A stretch of 64,000 bases of DNA from Pristionchus mayeri (lineage: Eukaryota; Nematoda; Chromadorea; Rhabditida; Neodiplogasteridae), in assembly GCA_036245805.1 (NCBI GenBank), contig BTRK01000006.1:35902901-35966900 (forward strand), given 5' to 3'. The notes below the pieces were generated by a model. The model made no database searches. It was not told where the DNA came from and saw only the letters and a list, made by a program, of their open reading frames with translations. A program made the position numbers and the translations under genes. The first letter of the stretch is position 1. Every line of letters starts with the position of its first letter. Shown here piece by piece: positions 1-12,566 of this stretch.

Positions 1-834
1 GAAGAAACCGGAAGTGCTGTTATGAGAGAAAGAAAGCGATGGAGAAGTGTACAGCAGGCATTCGGATCACTCAGAATCATCGCTGATCAATAAGAATCCG
101 GTGTAATCTGTAGGCCGTTCACACATATCCATCAACTGTCCATTCTCCATCGCCCCCTCTCTCGTCCTTCTGTCTCAACTTCACACTCACTCCTTCCTCT
201 TCGTTATATCTCTTCCATCTCTCCACGTCCATCATCCCCCCATAACAAATGAGATAGACGGAGAGAACATCGATGGAAGAGGAATGGGAATGAAGGGAGG
301 GCATAGAGAGAGGCCCCATTCGACCCCCTTAGTCCCCTCATCTCCCCCTTACACTTGGATTGACTTCATGGCCCTCTCTCACACTCTCACTGTTTATTCC
401 TCCCCACTCCGCTACGTTTTTGGGGGAGGGTGAAGAAAGTATAGAGGGGAAGATTAGTAACCAATTGGTGGAAAGAGAGACGTGCGAGAAGAGAGAGGGA
501 GAGAGAAGAGGAGGAGGGCGAGAACGAGGGCCAAGGTCCTTCCTCAGAGGGATGGGAAAGAACAGAGAACCCAGTGAGAGGCAATCAATGAAGTGAAATC
601 GAGAGAAAGGGAGAAAGAGGCCAAATTGAGTCCACTGCAGTAGACAAAATCTCACTTGAGTCTGAGGGCTGTAAGGCCAACGGACGAGATTTTTTACAAA
701 AAAAAAGTCAACAAAAAATTCAAAAGCACGGTTAAATGCATGTAATACAGTGTACACGGAGAAATTATGATGCATCATGGTATTTTGTGTTATCGGAGAA
801 TGATATGCCACAAAAGAAATGATATTCTCTACAG
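1..834. other. Non-coding stretch upstream of the first visible unc-115 exon
   Basis: I find no convincing coding exon here. The sequence is purine/pyrimidine-skewed low-complexity DNA (GA-rich around 470-640) and ends in a splice acceptor at 831-834. Because the LIM exon that follows starts inside a codon, this is most simply an intron of unc-115 whose earlier exons lie left of the window. Open frames here overlap on both strands and look like low-complexity artefacts. Confidence 0.5.
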
Positions 835-3800
835 ACTGCGCCGCGTGCGACAAGCCACTAGAGAGGACGCAGGTGCTGTTCGCCCTCGGACAGAGCTGGC
901 ATGTCTACTGCTTCAAGTGCAACGAGTGCGCAGCCGTGCTACAGGGAGAGTGAGTAATCATTTCGTTCATGAAAGAGACAAAATATGCTGTTTTTGGCAT
1001 TATTTTCATATTAATCATCAAGAAGAATTACACATAATTGCATGAGATATCACAGAAGAATGGTTTAGGTACATGGCTGCAGAGGGCAAGCCTCTCTGCC
1101 TTCGAGACTTCAACGAGAAGTTCGGCGTGCGATGTCACGAGTGCAGCAAGTTCATCGCCGGCAAGGTTCTCCAGGTACGCACGTGATGCTATATGATAAT
1201 TCCTAACGTTTCTAGTGCTACCATAACTTCCATTATCAGTGATAATGTAAGCCTTACCACAATCAGCACTACAGAGCCCGTGTCATTACCAGCTTTGCGT
1301 CCACCGTAGCTTTGTTAGATATCAAGCACGTACTGCAGTCATGGCTACCGTAACCTCCTTTTTTCCAGGCGGGTGCGTACAAGTTCCATCCTACTTGCGC
1401 CCGATGCTCTCGCTGCGGTGACCACTTTGGAGACGGAGTGGAGATGTGCATGCAGGCCGATGAGATCTGGCATCCCTCCTGCGAGCACGCGAGGACTACA
1501 GAGAACATCGCTGTGAGTGAATTGAAAGATTCCCCTGCTGTTGAATTAAGAACAATTGTAAGAAGAATGTGAAATCGATCAAAGAAAAAACCGGAATATC
1601 TCATTGACCTGTGAAATCTATCCTTTTTTCAAGAAAAAAAAACGTAAAAGAAAATCGAGGTGGCTCTCACTGCTTCTCCAATTTAAGGAAGTGTACAAAG
1701 AGCAACCCTTTAACTATTTTATTTGAAAATCGATGCACTGATTTTCGATCTGAACAGTAGATGATATTTTTATTTTATTTTACTCAGTTCAAATGATCAG
1801 GTTAAAAAGGAAGTGTCTATGTTGAGCACAGTCTAATCGGCTCATTAACGCGTTTCGCAATGCCGAACTCGTCTCAATACGCTTCATTAGGCGCACTGTC
1901 GCTCCTTGTTCTAGAGCGGAAAAAAAACGCTAAACGAGCGGAAAGGGGAAGCAACGCTGGGAAGCTGTTTTCCATTTCATAATACACAGTGTGTAATTGA
2001 CAGATTCGAATGCGGTGTGAGGTAAACATAAAAACAGAAAAATCTGAATCATAAAATATATGGGGAAAATAGGAGAAATATTTTTGAGCGTACATTGTCG
2101 CTATTTCAGCCATCGGCTCGTGGTGGCGCTGCAGCCAGATCGGGCAACGAACCGAAGTACCAGGCTACCTTCGGCCAGCATTGCACATACATGTACTCCC
2201 TACCCGAGTATGAACACACGCAGCTGAAGCAGCCCATCCCCGTGCACGACCCCGCCCCACCCCAGTACCATCATCCCATCGGTAGGAGAAGTTGATCTAC
2301 GCCTGGTTCCAACCACTTATGTTTCAGTGCCCATCAAGATCCGAAAGTCACGCATGTCGATGCTGAAGACTGGAATGCAGAGACTGAGTGAGTTCTCATT
2401 ACTGTATGTAGAAATAAGGCTACTGTAGAATCGAGATTACGGTAGCATGGTGATTGAGGTAGATCTAAGCAATCGATTGCTTGCAGCTGAGGACATGGAT
2501 AAGCAGGACGCGAATCAAGTGCACCGGTGCAAGTCTCCTCACATGGACAACGAGGAGCCGATCGAGATGGCCCACTACCCTGCGGGTCATGCACCCGCAG
2601 AGGGAGAGGTGCCAGCCATCGAGAGAGACGACTTCCCCGCACCACCATACCCTTACGCTGTAGAGGGTGGGTAGAGCATTGAGTTTGCATAATAATACAT
2701 GCAGAAAAATATATAACTTACCAAAGTTATGTCTGGAGATGTACAAAGTGCGTTTTTACTGCATGGCGCAAGGAGTAGGAGCAAATTTACGCAGAAATCT
2801 TTTCAGAGTTGAAGCGACGTCTGTCGTCATCGTCGATCGAGAACGACGTCTCGGACGACGAGTTCTCTGATTCGGAGAAGTACGATGAGGAGAAGATGAA
2901 GAAGACGGTGCAGATGCTCGAGAAACTGGAGGTCAACTCATCCATTGCTGCAGTTATGAAGCAGAACATCGAGGAGAGCGGAAAGAAGCAGAGGTCAACT
3001 ATTTTTTCCCTAAATATTAGGTTGATGCAAAAGTCTTGCGGTTTTTTGTGTCCTTGCTTTGAACTATCATAATTCTCTCGTCCCAAATCACGATGACTAA
3101 TAAACATAGCAATGTTTAGAGGTATGTTTGTACTTTACATACACGCATTTCAATCAATCCGATATCGCAATCAACGCAATAAATTATGATAAAGCCAATT
3201 AAAATTTATTCTCAAAATTTTGCATTAAATGTATTTTACTGGATATTGTTGTCAAAATTCACGAAACCTGCCCATACTGATGTCTGAGAAGTATTACGTA
3301 TACCCTTTCAGAAAATATGTTAGAGCTGTCTCTCGATTAAGTTTGGACCGAATTACATGCTATTGAAAATATGCTTTCGATTCTGGTTACATGAAACTTT
3401 TTCGGATTTTTTGCATCGAAGACCAAGCATATAGGCTTCGCTATGAGTGCGCTATATTCATCCATTAAGAGGCTTTATTCTCTGAAAAAAATATTGGCGC
3501 CTGCACCTTTCTCGTTTCAGAAAATTTGAATTTCTCATTTTCCAAAAATATGCGAAATGAACATAAAAAATGCAATATGTAGTCATTTTTTCTCAAAAGG
3601 ATGTAACTTCCATCATCCATGAGAAAAAGTATGTATTGGGTAAAGATGGGAGCTTCATATAACCACCAGGAATTGAGCACTCATGCTTCAGAGGAAACAG
3701 AATGTTGAAAAATGTGTCGTTTTCGATGGATAAATGTTCGCAATTTTAACTTTGCCCTGCTCTCCCCTCTCCGTTTGGGCAATGCTGATAGGGTGCGCAT

Positions 3801-4945
3801 ATGAAAGAGTATGCAAGGCCTCATTAGTAATTAATATACGGAAGGTCATCGGTCAAACTGAAAGGAAGATGGAAGACAAAATATCAAAAAACCGCAAGAC
3901 TTTTGCATCAACCTAATAATATTTTTTAATTGATTCAGAAACGTTCAATATTCGAAAGAGCGAAAAATTTTATACAAGGAAATTCAATTTTAGTGCCTGC
4001 TTACAGTCTAAACGGATATTTTTAGGCTACCACTCCATTGGGATCCACGCAATGCCTCTCGAACGCCCTCGGCCAAGAAGATGCCACATCTTCAGTTCCG
4101 CTATGACACTCCAATCAATGCTTGTGAGTTGCTCCCTTGATCTACCGTATTACCGTAATCTTCTCTCAGCACCCTCTCGTCACATGAACCGTCCTAAGCC
4201 GTGGGTGGTGTGGCAGGGAGGAAGCAGAGATGGAGGAGCGACTCTTCCCTGCTTCCACATCCCAGACAGCAGGTTGGATAACGTCTTTCGACATTTTTCC
4301 ACACTCTATTCTGAAATATTGGAATATATCCCTAATTCAGGGCGAACACGATGCGAGCCGCGACGCTGCCTAATGCGTACGCCTTCGGACACAACCTGAG
4401 CACCGGCGAGCTCGACCAGACCATCTCAACGCACTACTCTGAGCGTACGTTGCTCTCTATTTCTCATTTGATATTTCACGAAAAGAAGCATGTGTAAAAT
4501 ACAATTATTTAAGACTCACTATCGCACGTGGGCATTTACGACAAGCCGACACCAATGAGGCCCGCAGCCGAGGTGAAGCCAGCCCTTCGCAGCTCGCTCC
4601 CCGATATGAGCAAGCCAGCAAGGATCTTCCCCCTCGAACAACTGCAGACGACGAACAAAGATGTGGGTTGACGAAGCTAATCTTGAGCGCAATTGCACCT
4701 ATTTATTCCGCTGCCGAATATTTCTCCCATATCTGTGTCCATTGATATTTCAATAATAACTAGAAAATCACTCCACAAATAAGATAAACAAATTGCAGCT
4801 TCCTGATGAGGTAGATCGTCAGCATCTCGAACGTCATCTCTCCCGCGACGAATTCGAAGTGCTCTTCGGAATGTCGCCCATCGAGTTCTACAAGTTGCCC
4901 GAGTGGAAGAGAATCAACCTGAAGAGGAAGCACAAGCTCTTCTAG
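835..4945 (+). CDS. unc-115: UNC-115/abLIM actin-binding LIM protein (5' end outside window)
   Basis: Cytoskeletal adaptor of the abLIM family; in C. elegans UNC-115 acts in axon guidance downstream of Rac. Twelve exons read in phase: 835-949, 1069-1174, 1369-1512, 2110-2281, 2328-2387, 2487-2666, 2807-2993, 4026-4123, 4170-4272, 4341-4444, 4514-4662 and 4799-4945 (520 visible residues). Exons 1-3 encode two LIM zinc-binding domains with regular Cys/His spacing (starts CAACDK, later CHECSKFIAG). A linker rich in Ser, Pro and charged residues follows. The last exon is a complete villin headpiece ending KRINLKRKHKLF-stop, the F-actin-binding module that defines abLIM proteins. The exon at 4514 uses a TTTAAG acceptor. 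The 1 kb intron before 4026 hosts a mariner-end element. Family assignment is firm; a few splice edges could move slightly. Confidence 0.93.
3018..3915. mobile_element. Mariner-end (TIR) element without transposase, in unc-115 intron
   Basis: The ends are inverted copies: left TAGGTTGATGCAAAAGTC near 3018-3035 continues with CTTGCGGTTTTTTG, and the reverse complement lies at about 3883-3915. Both ends abut a TA dinucleotide, as expected for Tc1/mariner target duplication. The repeat resembles the mariner terminal consensus known from MADE1/Hsmar1-type elements (starting TTAGGTTG). The roughly 0.9 kb interior is A/T-rich with no long open frame, so this is a non-autonomous or decayed copy. It lies wholly inside the 2994-4025 intron and should be removed on splicing. 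Confidence 0.85.
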
Positions 4946-6163
4946 ACCTCTTCCCCTTCCCCCTTCCCTCTGCAAATTGCTGTCATCTCCATCCGCCAAT
5001 GAGCATAGTAGCCCCCTCGGTGACGTAGTAGTCATAATAATTCTGATCAGATTTGCGCCTTCCCATACTCCTTCTCTTCATCCTATCGAGTGACAGATAC
5101 GCCCTTTGCCCATGTCGTTCCCGTCCTTTCTCCCTTTCCTCTCCTTTCTCCCTTTCCTCTCCTAATCCTCCACATTCACAGTCGTCCCATCTTTCCAAGT
5201 GCGCCTTTAGTGCTTCACTCTAAATTATTTGATTACATCGCATGCAAACGGCGCTCTTCCCCACTCTTTCCTGTCCCTTCCTTCCGATGTCACATCTAAT
5301 CGAGGCCAGCTTAAACTCCTCTGTCCTAGAAGAGTTCTAGATCATCGAACTCGTCGATGAGCCAAGTGCATTTTAGCCTATCAAATCATAATGAATCGTT
5401 TTTCCTTATCTAAGCGCATTCTTAGATGTGTATAGCTTCGTCTGATATAGTCCACTCTCACGTTCTTCCCTCTGCACCACTTCTAGCTTAGCTTTGTTAT
5501 GGACAAGTCTACAATTCTTTCAAGATGTGAATGCTCTTAGATCGATATTGTCTTATCTTCTCTTACTTGGCTCATGGCCTCATATATTCCGATTGAAGAT
5601 TATTCGAATCGTTTGTTCTAGGTGATTGATGAAAGTATGCATGATGCTGTTTGTCTCCTTTCTTATCCATTTTCAGAAGGTCGCCTCTGTTTTCCTATAT
5701 TATATTCTGTAAACGTTGTTTGAGTGCAGTCATACGGCATGCTTCTCTTCTCATTCGAGATCGAATGTCTTCATAACCGTTCTCCCTTCTCCGCTTCCCT
5801 CTAGCTAACTAATAATTTGCCTTGAACACCTACTCGAGTTCACCTTGGATACTTTGCTTGTAATTCTCACACTATCTGATAGTTGTTTGTTTCCACTCCC
5901 AGCTAACTGAGTGTTTCTTTTCCCGTCTGCAAGCATAAACAATCGCGTAAACGAGTCGCAAGCAGAGAACAAGGGCTTCCTAATCATCCTCCCTCCCCTC
6001 ATTACGAAACTAAACCAAAATTGTTCGTCTCAATGGGATTTAAATTGGAAGGAAGGGGAGGGGGGGGGGTACACGGGGCGGAGTTTCCTGCCTGGAGTGA
6101 GGGAAGGGGAGGAGGAGGAGGCAGTTCACTTCCTGCCTCCTGTCTTCTATGTGCTGAGAGACG
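4946..6163. other. unc-115 3' region and intergenic DNA
   Basis: Pyrimidine-rich on the plus strand, with short T-rich and CT-rich stretches typical of a nematode 3'UTR and spacer. It includes a run of ten G at 6060-6069. No open frame with splice sites or family resemblance was found. The start of the CAP gene follows directly. Confidence 0.6.
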
Positions 6164-7849
6164 ATGAAGGACCGTCAGCACTTCCTAGAAGGGCTCATTT
6201 CCGCGCACAACACGCGACGATTGCTCGTGAGTTGTAGATTCATAGTTTCGTTTCTTTCACAACAGCTTTTTTCTCCTCGTGAGCTCTTCTTTACTTCATC
6301 ATTTGTCCATCAATCACTCGCAGTCTCAAGCAAACCCCTAATTCTTACCTTCCTTCTCTTCGCGTGTTCTCTTTCAAAAGCCGACGAAAGCTGATCCGGC
6401 GAGTATGCTTGATAAAAGGCGTCTCTGCGAGGTTGTTGTGATGCGAGTCGAATAGGAGTGAGAGACGAAGTGAACACTTGTTTTGACGTCGAGAGCAGCA
6501 ATACCTCACGAGCGTGAATCTGAAAGAGAGAGAGAGAGAGAGACTCGAGGGAGAGGCAGCATGTGTTGATCTCCCTCCACATCTGTGCAATCTTCTCCCC
6601 AATCTCTTCCCTCTTGCAGCATGGATCTCCCCCTCTTCGATGGAGTGACGACCTTGCACACTCCGCCCAACAATGGGCAGAAAGGCTAGCCAAACAGGTC
6701 CGAATCTCTCCGTCCCAGTCCATCTCATCGTTAGCCCATTGCTTCTTCTCATAGCCTCGTTTGCTCCCTTGGGAGAACTGCTTCTATAGCTGCCATTCCC
6801 CCACCCTCCTCCCGATATTTTGTGTCCCCCCCTCCATAGTCGTCGATTAGAATTGTTCTAGGCTTTGAGAGAGGGAGCCCCCTCCACTTCCCCCTCTCTC
6901 TTAGCCCAATTCGCCTCTCGTGCTCTGGAATATCTCCTATTCCAGGCACACATCACTTATTGCGAGCTGAGCGGAGTAGGCGAGAATATCACATTCTTCC
7001 CTCCTTCTATAGACCCCGAAACTGCCGTCGAACACTGGTGAGATTCGAGAGGAAAACAGAGAGAAGGATAATCTTCTCAGGTATGCAGAGCATGAAAAGT
7101 ACGAATTCGAAACACCTGGATGGCAGAATGGCACCAATTATTTCACTCAAATAGTGTGGAAAGCGACGGAAGAGGTTGTGAGAAGGGGAGGAATCAGTTG
7201 AATGGAGGACTGTTTGCAGATTGGAATCGGAGTGGCCCAAGTCAATCTACTGAATGACTCCAACGAGAACGTCGGCACTATTCCAAACTCGAAGAGGTGA
7301 ATCGTAAACTCGAATTTTCTCGTCGCTCGTTTCTTCTCCATTTCCAATTCTCGTTCTCGTTGAATGAAGAGGAGCTTTTCTCTTTATTGCATTTACATTC
7401 GCTACTTCCTCTTTGGATCAACTCCCTTCCTCTGTCTATCCTCTCATTTCGAGAGCTCCGTAGAGTTGGATTCGGAGACAACTAAAATTGCATTGTCCCC
7501 TTATTGTGGCGACGGCGGTGAACCAATTCAAGTAGCTCCCCTGCCTGTCTCTCTCTCTCTCTCTCATTAAGTGCAGTCCTCTTCGGGTTTCTCCCATTCT
7601 TCGAGCACACTCCTAATGTATACTCGGAATGAGTGTGCATTAGTGGAAACTTGGGATTTCTAGGGCAACGTGAAGGGTGTCTTTATTTTCAACCAAGAAC
7701 CATTCAATCATTGCAGTCGGACGTACACTCTGGCGCAAGACGGCGAGATCGTCGTCGTCGCCTTTTATCGACCTTCTGGTAACAATAATCGTGCCGGTCA
7801 ATTCAACGTGAACGTCCGGAAGCCCGTCCAGTTATCGAAGCCAGTCTAG
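6164..7849 (+). CDS. CAP/SCP-domain protein, GAPR-1 (GLIPR2)-like, no signal peptide
   Basis: Six exons in phase: 6164-6226, 6620-6697, 6946-7037, 7081-7174, 7220-7296 and 7717-7849, giving 178 residues that are almost entirely one CAP domain. Visible blocks are FLEGLISAHNTRR, PLRWSDDLAHSAQQWAERLA, the GENI motif, and NYFTQIVWKATEEIGIGVA, ending in a GAPR-1-like tail (VVVAFYRPSGN). There is no N-terminal signal sequence, which separates it from secreted venom-allergen/SCL proteins and points to a cytosolic or Golgi-membrane-associated GAPR-1 type. The usual GHFTQ-V/M-W motif reads NYFTQIVW, so one His of the conserved cavity is replaced by Tyr. A possible AATAAA lies at 8149-8154. The ATG was chosen because it opens the domain directly. 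Substrate or partner is unknown. Confidence 0.85.
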
Positions 7850-8485
7850 ATATCGATTTTTGCGTAGTAGTATAAAGAAGTATTTATTGATATCTCTACA
7901 CACCTCCTCGTTTGGATGAAAGGAAATCCTCTACTCGGAAATGGATAAGGAGTGCGTACGAAGTGGTCTCTCGAGAGTTGGTCCAGTCGATCTAAAGTAT
8001 ATCCAATTCCCTCCCGTCTCTCCTTCGATGTCCTCTCCGTCCTCCCATTCTTTCAAACCTCGAACGGCATTTATTCATTCAAGAAGAAGGAGAGAAGAGA
8101 CAAATTCCCCGATAAACATACAAAAAGTGGTTGATCAAGAGATGGAACAATAAATATCTACGGCTTGGGAAAGAACAGATGTGATCTATTCAATGCGTAT
8201 CGCAGGAGTCCATTGGATGACAGGGTGACCGTGGCAATTGGCTATAGTTGCTAAATACTTAGTTTATCCATACTAACAGTTTCTTTTGTTCATAAATTAC
8301 ATAACAACAACGCCGCTATAGATGCAAATGTGACAAGCTTATGCACGATATCATCTAGGTTGGGAGGGGGGGAGAAAACCCATGCGAGGGGGGACTATGT
8401 TACTACGGGAAGGGAAGAAGCACTGAAGGTGTGATAGGAGAAGGAGGGAGGGAGGGATACTCTTGCTGTCAGCTGGTGCACTCGC
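7850..8485. other. Spacer between convergent CAP and KDEL-receptor genes
   Basis: Holds the 3'UTRs of two convergent genes. An AATAAA hexamer at 8149-8154 is a candidate poly(A) signal for the CAP gene. GA-rich runs (8370-8460) lie just downstream of the KDEL-receptor stop codon. No coding exon was recognised. Confidence 0.55.
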
Positions 8486-10712
8486 TTACGCGGGCATCTC
8501 GAAGTTCTTGCGGGCGTTGATAACTGCAAGAGGACGTATTAGAAGATGTCGTCGTCGAGATGGACGAACCCTTGGTAATGTAGAGATAGAAGAAGTCGGC
8601 GTAGAGGACAGTCTGCACGATACCGGCGATGACGGCGATGATGTCGAAGAAGTTCTCATTGTAGTATCTGCGAATGTTATTGCGTGTAGTAAAACCATCT
8701 CATTGACCCTTAGATTTGACAACGTTATTCATCGATATCTATTTTATCTAAAATATATAACGCAATATAAGACAATCTTTGAATCAATCAATAAAACAAT
8801 TGAATCGCTTTGAAGCACATCATCACAATCCCTTTAAAGGAGGAGTAAATGCAAACGCGCGCCCGGTTGGAATATGTTTCACATAGGGACGCACTCTCTT
8901 CAAGTCGCGTGCTATCTCACCCCTTCCCTGAGCTTTCCCTGATCTGGCTCCCAGCCAACTAACTATAACTCTGTTCGGAATGGAGATATCAATGTGAAAA
9001 TTTCGGAGCTTCATATCGTTGTGGAGCTCTATGCACTGCATATGATAGCTTCAAAAATTGAATTTTGAGTTTACTCCTCCTTTAAAAACAGTGATAGGGA
9101 GGAGTAAGTGTTTCCTCAACTTCAGGTCTGGCACATCCATTCTATACTCATTTTCCGAAAGTGTCATTAGCAAGAGATGTTTCTCTGATTTTCGCCATAA
9201 CATGACACTACTTTTTCCATAATAATGCAAGTTGATATTTGTGTTGGAATATTCACTCCATTTTAAATAGCTTTTCATAGTGTCTCACCTGTAGATCCAG
9301 TTGACGATGTAGAGGGCGCGATAGAGACCGAGGCAGAAGAGATAGTGGGCGGTGATCGTCTCGGCATTGCCAGTCTTGGTGAGCATGAACAGCTGAGGCA
9401 TGATAGCCACGGACTCCAGATAGATGGAGAACGTCCACATAACCTGAAATAATCAGATAAATGTTATGGATTTACAAGAATAAGAATGTGCCGAAAATGA
9501 GCTAGAAAGGTGCGGTAAAAAGCTGGTTCAGCTCCAATTTTTTTGAATACTTGGCTCATCACTAGTCAAACAAATCTGAAAAAACAATGAATATGAAATG
9601 AACATTATTTGAATCAATATTGGTACTCGAATCACTCGAATACCCCCTTGCTTTTTCTAACGCACTTTGCAAAAAGAAAGAATCATTTTACTATCATCAC
9701 AAAGTGACACCTGAGTGAATGTTCCTATTTTTCAGTGTGTTTGCTGACATCTAACCGACATGCGATCGCGAAACAAAACATTAGAAGTGAAGTTTTCAGA
9801 AATTAACGTGTATATTGCATTTAATCATTTTTTATATACAAAACTTGAAAGATGATACACCCGTGAAATTAGCTGACCTCCATGAAGGAGAATTCGTGGT
9901 TGAGCACAAGAGCGAGAAGGAAAGCGGGAATGGCGAGGAACTCCATGCGGAAGATGTCGTTGTTTCTGAAAAACAATTCACGCCTTGAATCTATCTGACC
10001 AAAATAATGAAATTTAGCTACAGATCTCTCCGACATCTGTAGCTAAATTACATATGATATCTAGAGCGAAATTGCCAAATATATATTTTAAAAATATAAT
10101 TCAAATAAAAAAATGTGACTCATTTGATGAGGGAGACCTGCCACGCCCTTTATCCTTTATCAGTCACCCTATTTGCAGTGGTATGAACTGACCTGTCGTA
10201 GGTAGCCTTGAACTTGAACCACATGAGATAGCAGACGCCGAAGGAAGAACCGAGGAAGAAAAGCTGAAGGAAAGTATGAATCCATCTCTCTGCCTATAGT
10301 CGGCCTACCTTCATCACAGTGTTGTAGGGCGAGACGAAGTTAGTGAAGAGATCGAGGTATCGAGTGGTGAACACCAGAGCGAAGAGCATCTGCGAACGGC
10401 CAGAGATACCTAAAACATGCAAATATTATTTAACAATTACAGTAATACATTTTTAACGAATTATTAAATGTATATGAGATAAATGGTATTTCTTTAAAAA
10501 AGAAACCCTCCCAATAGCCAGCCTGACATTGATTATTCGAGAAATCTAATGTTTTTATTAAATTTTGTACATATTTGGATGTTACTTGGATAAGGCTGAA
10601 TATTTATATTGGTAAACTGGCCTTCGCACGAACGAGTCTTCCATATCTTATGGAAGAGGATCACCGTGGCCAATAAGTGGGAGAGATCAGCTAAGAATCG
10701 GAAGATGTTCAT
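8486..10712 (-). CDS. erd-2: KDEL receptor (ER lumen protein-retaining receptor)
   Basis: Seven-helix Golgi/ER receptor that retrieves soluble ER proteins carrying C-terminal KDEL-like signals. Exons in transcription order: 10622-10712, 10309-10409, 10193-10263, 9878-9965, 9289-9443, 8570-8667 and 8486-8523. They total 213 residues, the usual length for the family. Diagnostic runs are [55 protein letters not shown] and [20 protein letters not shown]. The start is the MNIF Met at 10712, the normal ERD2 N-terminus, rather than an upstream in-frame start. Exon 1 joins exon 2 only if the intron starts with GC (GAAG|GCCAGT), a non-canonical GC-AG intron. Introns carry a MITE-like element (8822-9095) and a hairpin (10011-10049). 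Caenorhabditis has two erd-2 paralogues and I cannot say which this matches. Confidence 0.95.
8822..9095. mobile_element. MITE-like element in KDEL-receptor intron
   Basis: Inverted terminal sequences: ATCACAATCCCTTTAAAGGA followed by GGAGTAAA at 8822-8849, and TTTACTCCTCCTTTAAAAAC followed by AGTGAT at 9070-9095. These match as reverse complements over about 25 bases with a few differences. The 220 bp interior has no coding potential. Size, terminal repeats and intronic position suit a miniature inverted-repeat transposable element. The family is not recognised, and a target-site duplication is not obvious to me. Confidence 0.65.
10011..10049. repeat. Perfect 15-bp stem hairpin in KDEL-receptor intron
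   Basis: AATTTAGCTACAGAT, a nine-base loop CTCTCCGAC, and ATCTGTAGCTAAATT form a perfect inverted repeat. It lies in the intron between exons 3 and 4 of the minus-strand gene. Its role is unknown; it may be a remnant of a small foldback element. Confidence 0.7.
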
Positions 10713-12566
10713 TACTCCAAGCTGAAAAGGATTGAGTTTGTAGGGCAAAGGGGCAAGATGCCAAGTTGAGTGGGGTGATCGATCGAGACGGAAAGGGTAT
10801 TAGAGAGATCTGAGAGAGAGGGGAGAACGTTGACCTAGAGAGAAGAAGGGAGAGAGAAGAGAGAAGAGGAACACATGGCGAGATGAAGAGACTTTTCTAG
10901 AAGGAGGAGCGAATCGATTAAATGAGCAAGTTAAGGTAACTGTTATATCTGTTATTCACCGGAGATAAGACAATGGGGGGATTGAGTTAAGCTGCTTGTC
11001 CACGTCAGTACTTACAGTAATATGAATAGGGGTTCCAGCGCGAAAGCATATGGAGAGAATCAAACGCGCCTTTCATTTCGGGCTTGCGCGCACAGGGTGC
11101 CTTTGAATGAATTAAACTACATTTAATATGAGTGTTATCGAGCATAAAATTCCATAAAAAGTATGTCTGACAACATATGATATCTTTTGAAGCTCTTGGA
11201 ATGAAGTGATTCTGACATTTGATTTCCTCAGGATGAAGAATAGAGAAAGATAAAGAAGGAACACAATCATAATATTTATTAAAAAATGACATAATTAAAT
11301 TTGAGCAGATCTAATCAACATATTATAGTAGGATGCAAAGAGTCTGTGATGTGATGTAAATTTGTTCCAAATTTTTTTCACGACGAGAAACCCGGAACAT
11401 TATAAAAAATATGACATCAAGTCTATGTGAATTCGCCATATTCGCATTTCCATCAGATATCCATGTATTTTTTTATTAATGAATCTTTTAGTTATGAGTT
11501 GTTCTCATACAGTACACACCAATTCGATTTTTCCAATCTATAGTAATCTCAATTTCAATCAATCATGGATGCTACCAAACATAAGAGGACGCTGCGACGT
11601 CTCGTGGAAAAACAAATAAAAACCGAACCAGGATTAAGATAAAGCAATGTAGATATGCCAGAACCATCGATGCTGGGAGGAGGAGCTATGCTACGCCTCC
11701 CTGCTCACTTCGGCAGTTCTTTCTGTCTCGCGTTGCTGCAGTGATCAGCATTCGATTCTGGCAAATCGACCATCATAAAAATTATGAGCACAATCACAGC
11801 TTCCAAATTTGCGTATTCGCAATGACTCAGAAATTGAAATTTACACGGTGCCTCTCGGTGGTCGTTCTGATTTTGCCAACATGAACGACTGCAGGGAATA
11901 CTGTTCCGATTCGGAATAGAGAATGAAGAAACTTGAAGCACCCTTCTTTCCTGGGATTCTTCATCCTACGTCTTCTCCGTTCCTCGGTCCTCCCTTCATT
12001 CGTGGTAATTCACGTTGCCATGAACGTACTTGAAAAATGGAGCGGGTCTCTCCACGTTTCAAGTGAACTCCTACGAGCAGTTTCTCGCCATCCGAGCCTT
12101 GTTTCCTTCAAAGTTACCTGATGAGAATGGACATCTAAACCCCCCCCCCCTCTTTGTCTACGTCTCTCCTTTCCATAATTCAGGCAATATTTTTGATTCA
12201 TAGTTCACTTCAAAATAGAACTCTCGCCGATTCTTCGACGATAGTGAGAAGTAGCAATGCTTCCAATCACTACTACGTTCATACAATTTATTCCCCAGCA
12301 TTCAAATGTCATACTCCAACCAAGTTACTCTCTGTATTCCCTCGATTGCACCACCGTTCACTCCTCGCTGTAATTACCCGTTCCGCAATGCGCGGTGTGT
12401 GGATATAGTTTCGTGATCGGCTTACTATATGGATTGGACAGGACAGGCCCCGCGGGCGAGAGGGAAAGAGAGAGAGAGGAAGGGGTGGAGGGGGGGGGGG
12501 AGACTCAATGGTCCGGTCTCCTCGTATGACCTCCTTTCTCCCATTGCACTCATCATTCATCCTCTG
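10713..12566. other. Intergenic region between divergent KDEL-receptor and DM13 genes
   Basis: About 1.85 kb that should contain both promoters. It starts GA-rich (10790-10900), then is A/T-rich, then becomes pyrimidine-rich towards the DM13 gene. Homopolymers include about eleven C at 12140-12150 and eleven G at 12490-12500. Open frames at 11705-11941 and 11933-12408 lack coherent splice structure or family resemblance, and I do not call them genes. Confidence 0.55.

Noticed and set aside
11705..12408. Overlapping frames suggesting a small gene
   Set aside because: No ATG-led frame with matching splice sites; starts are non-ATG codons.
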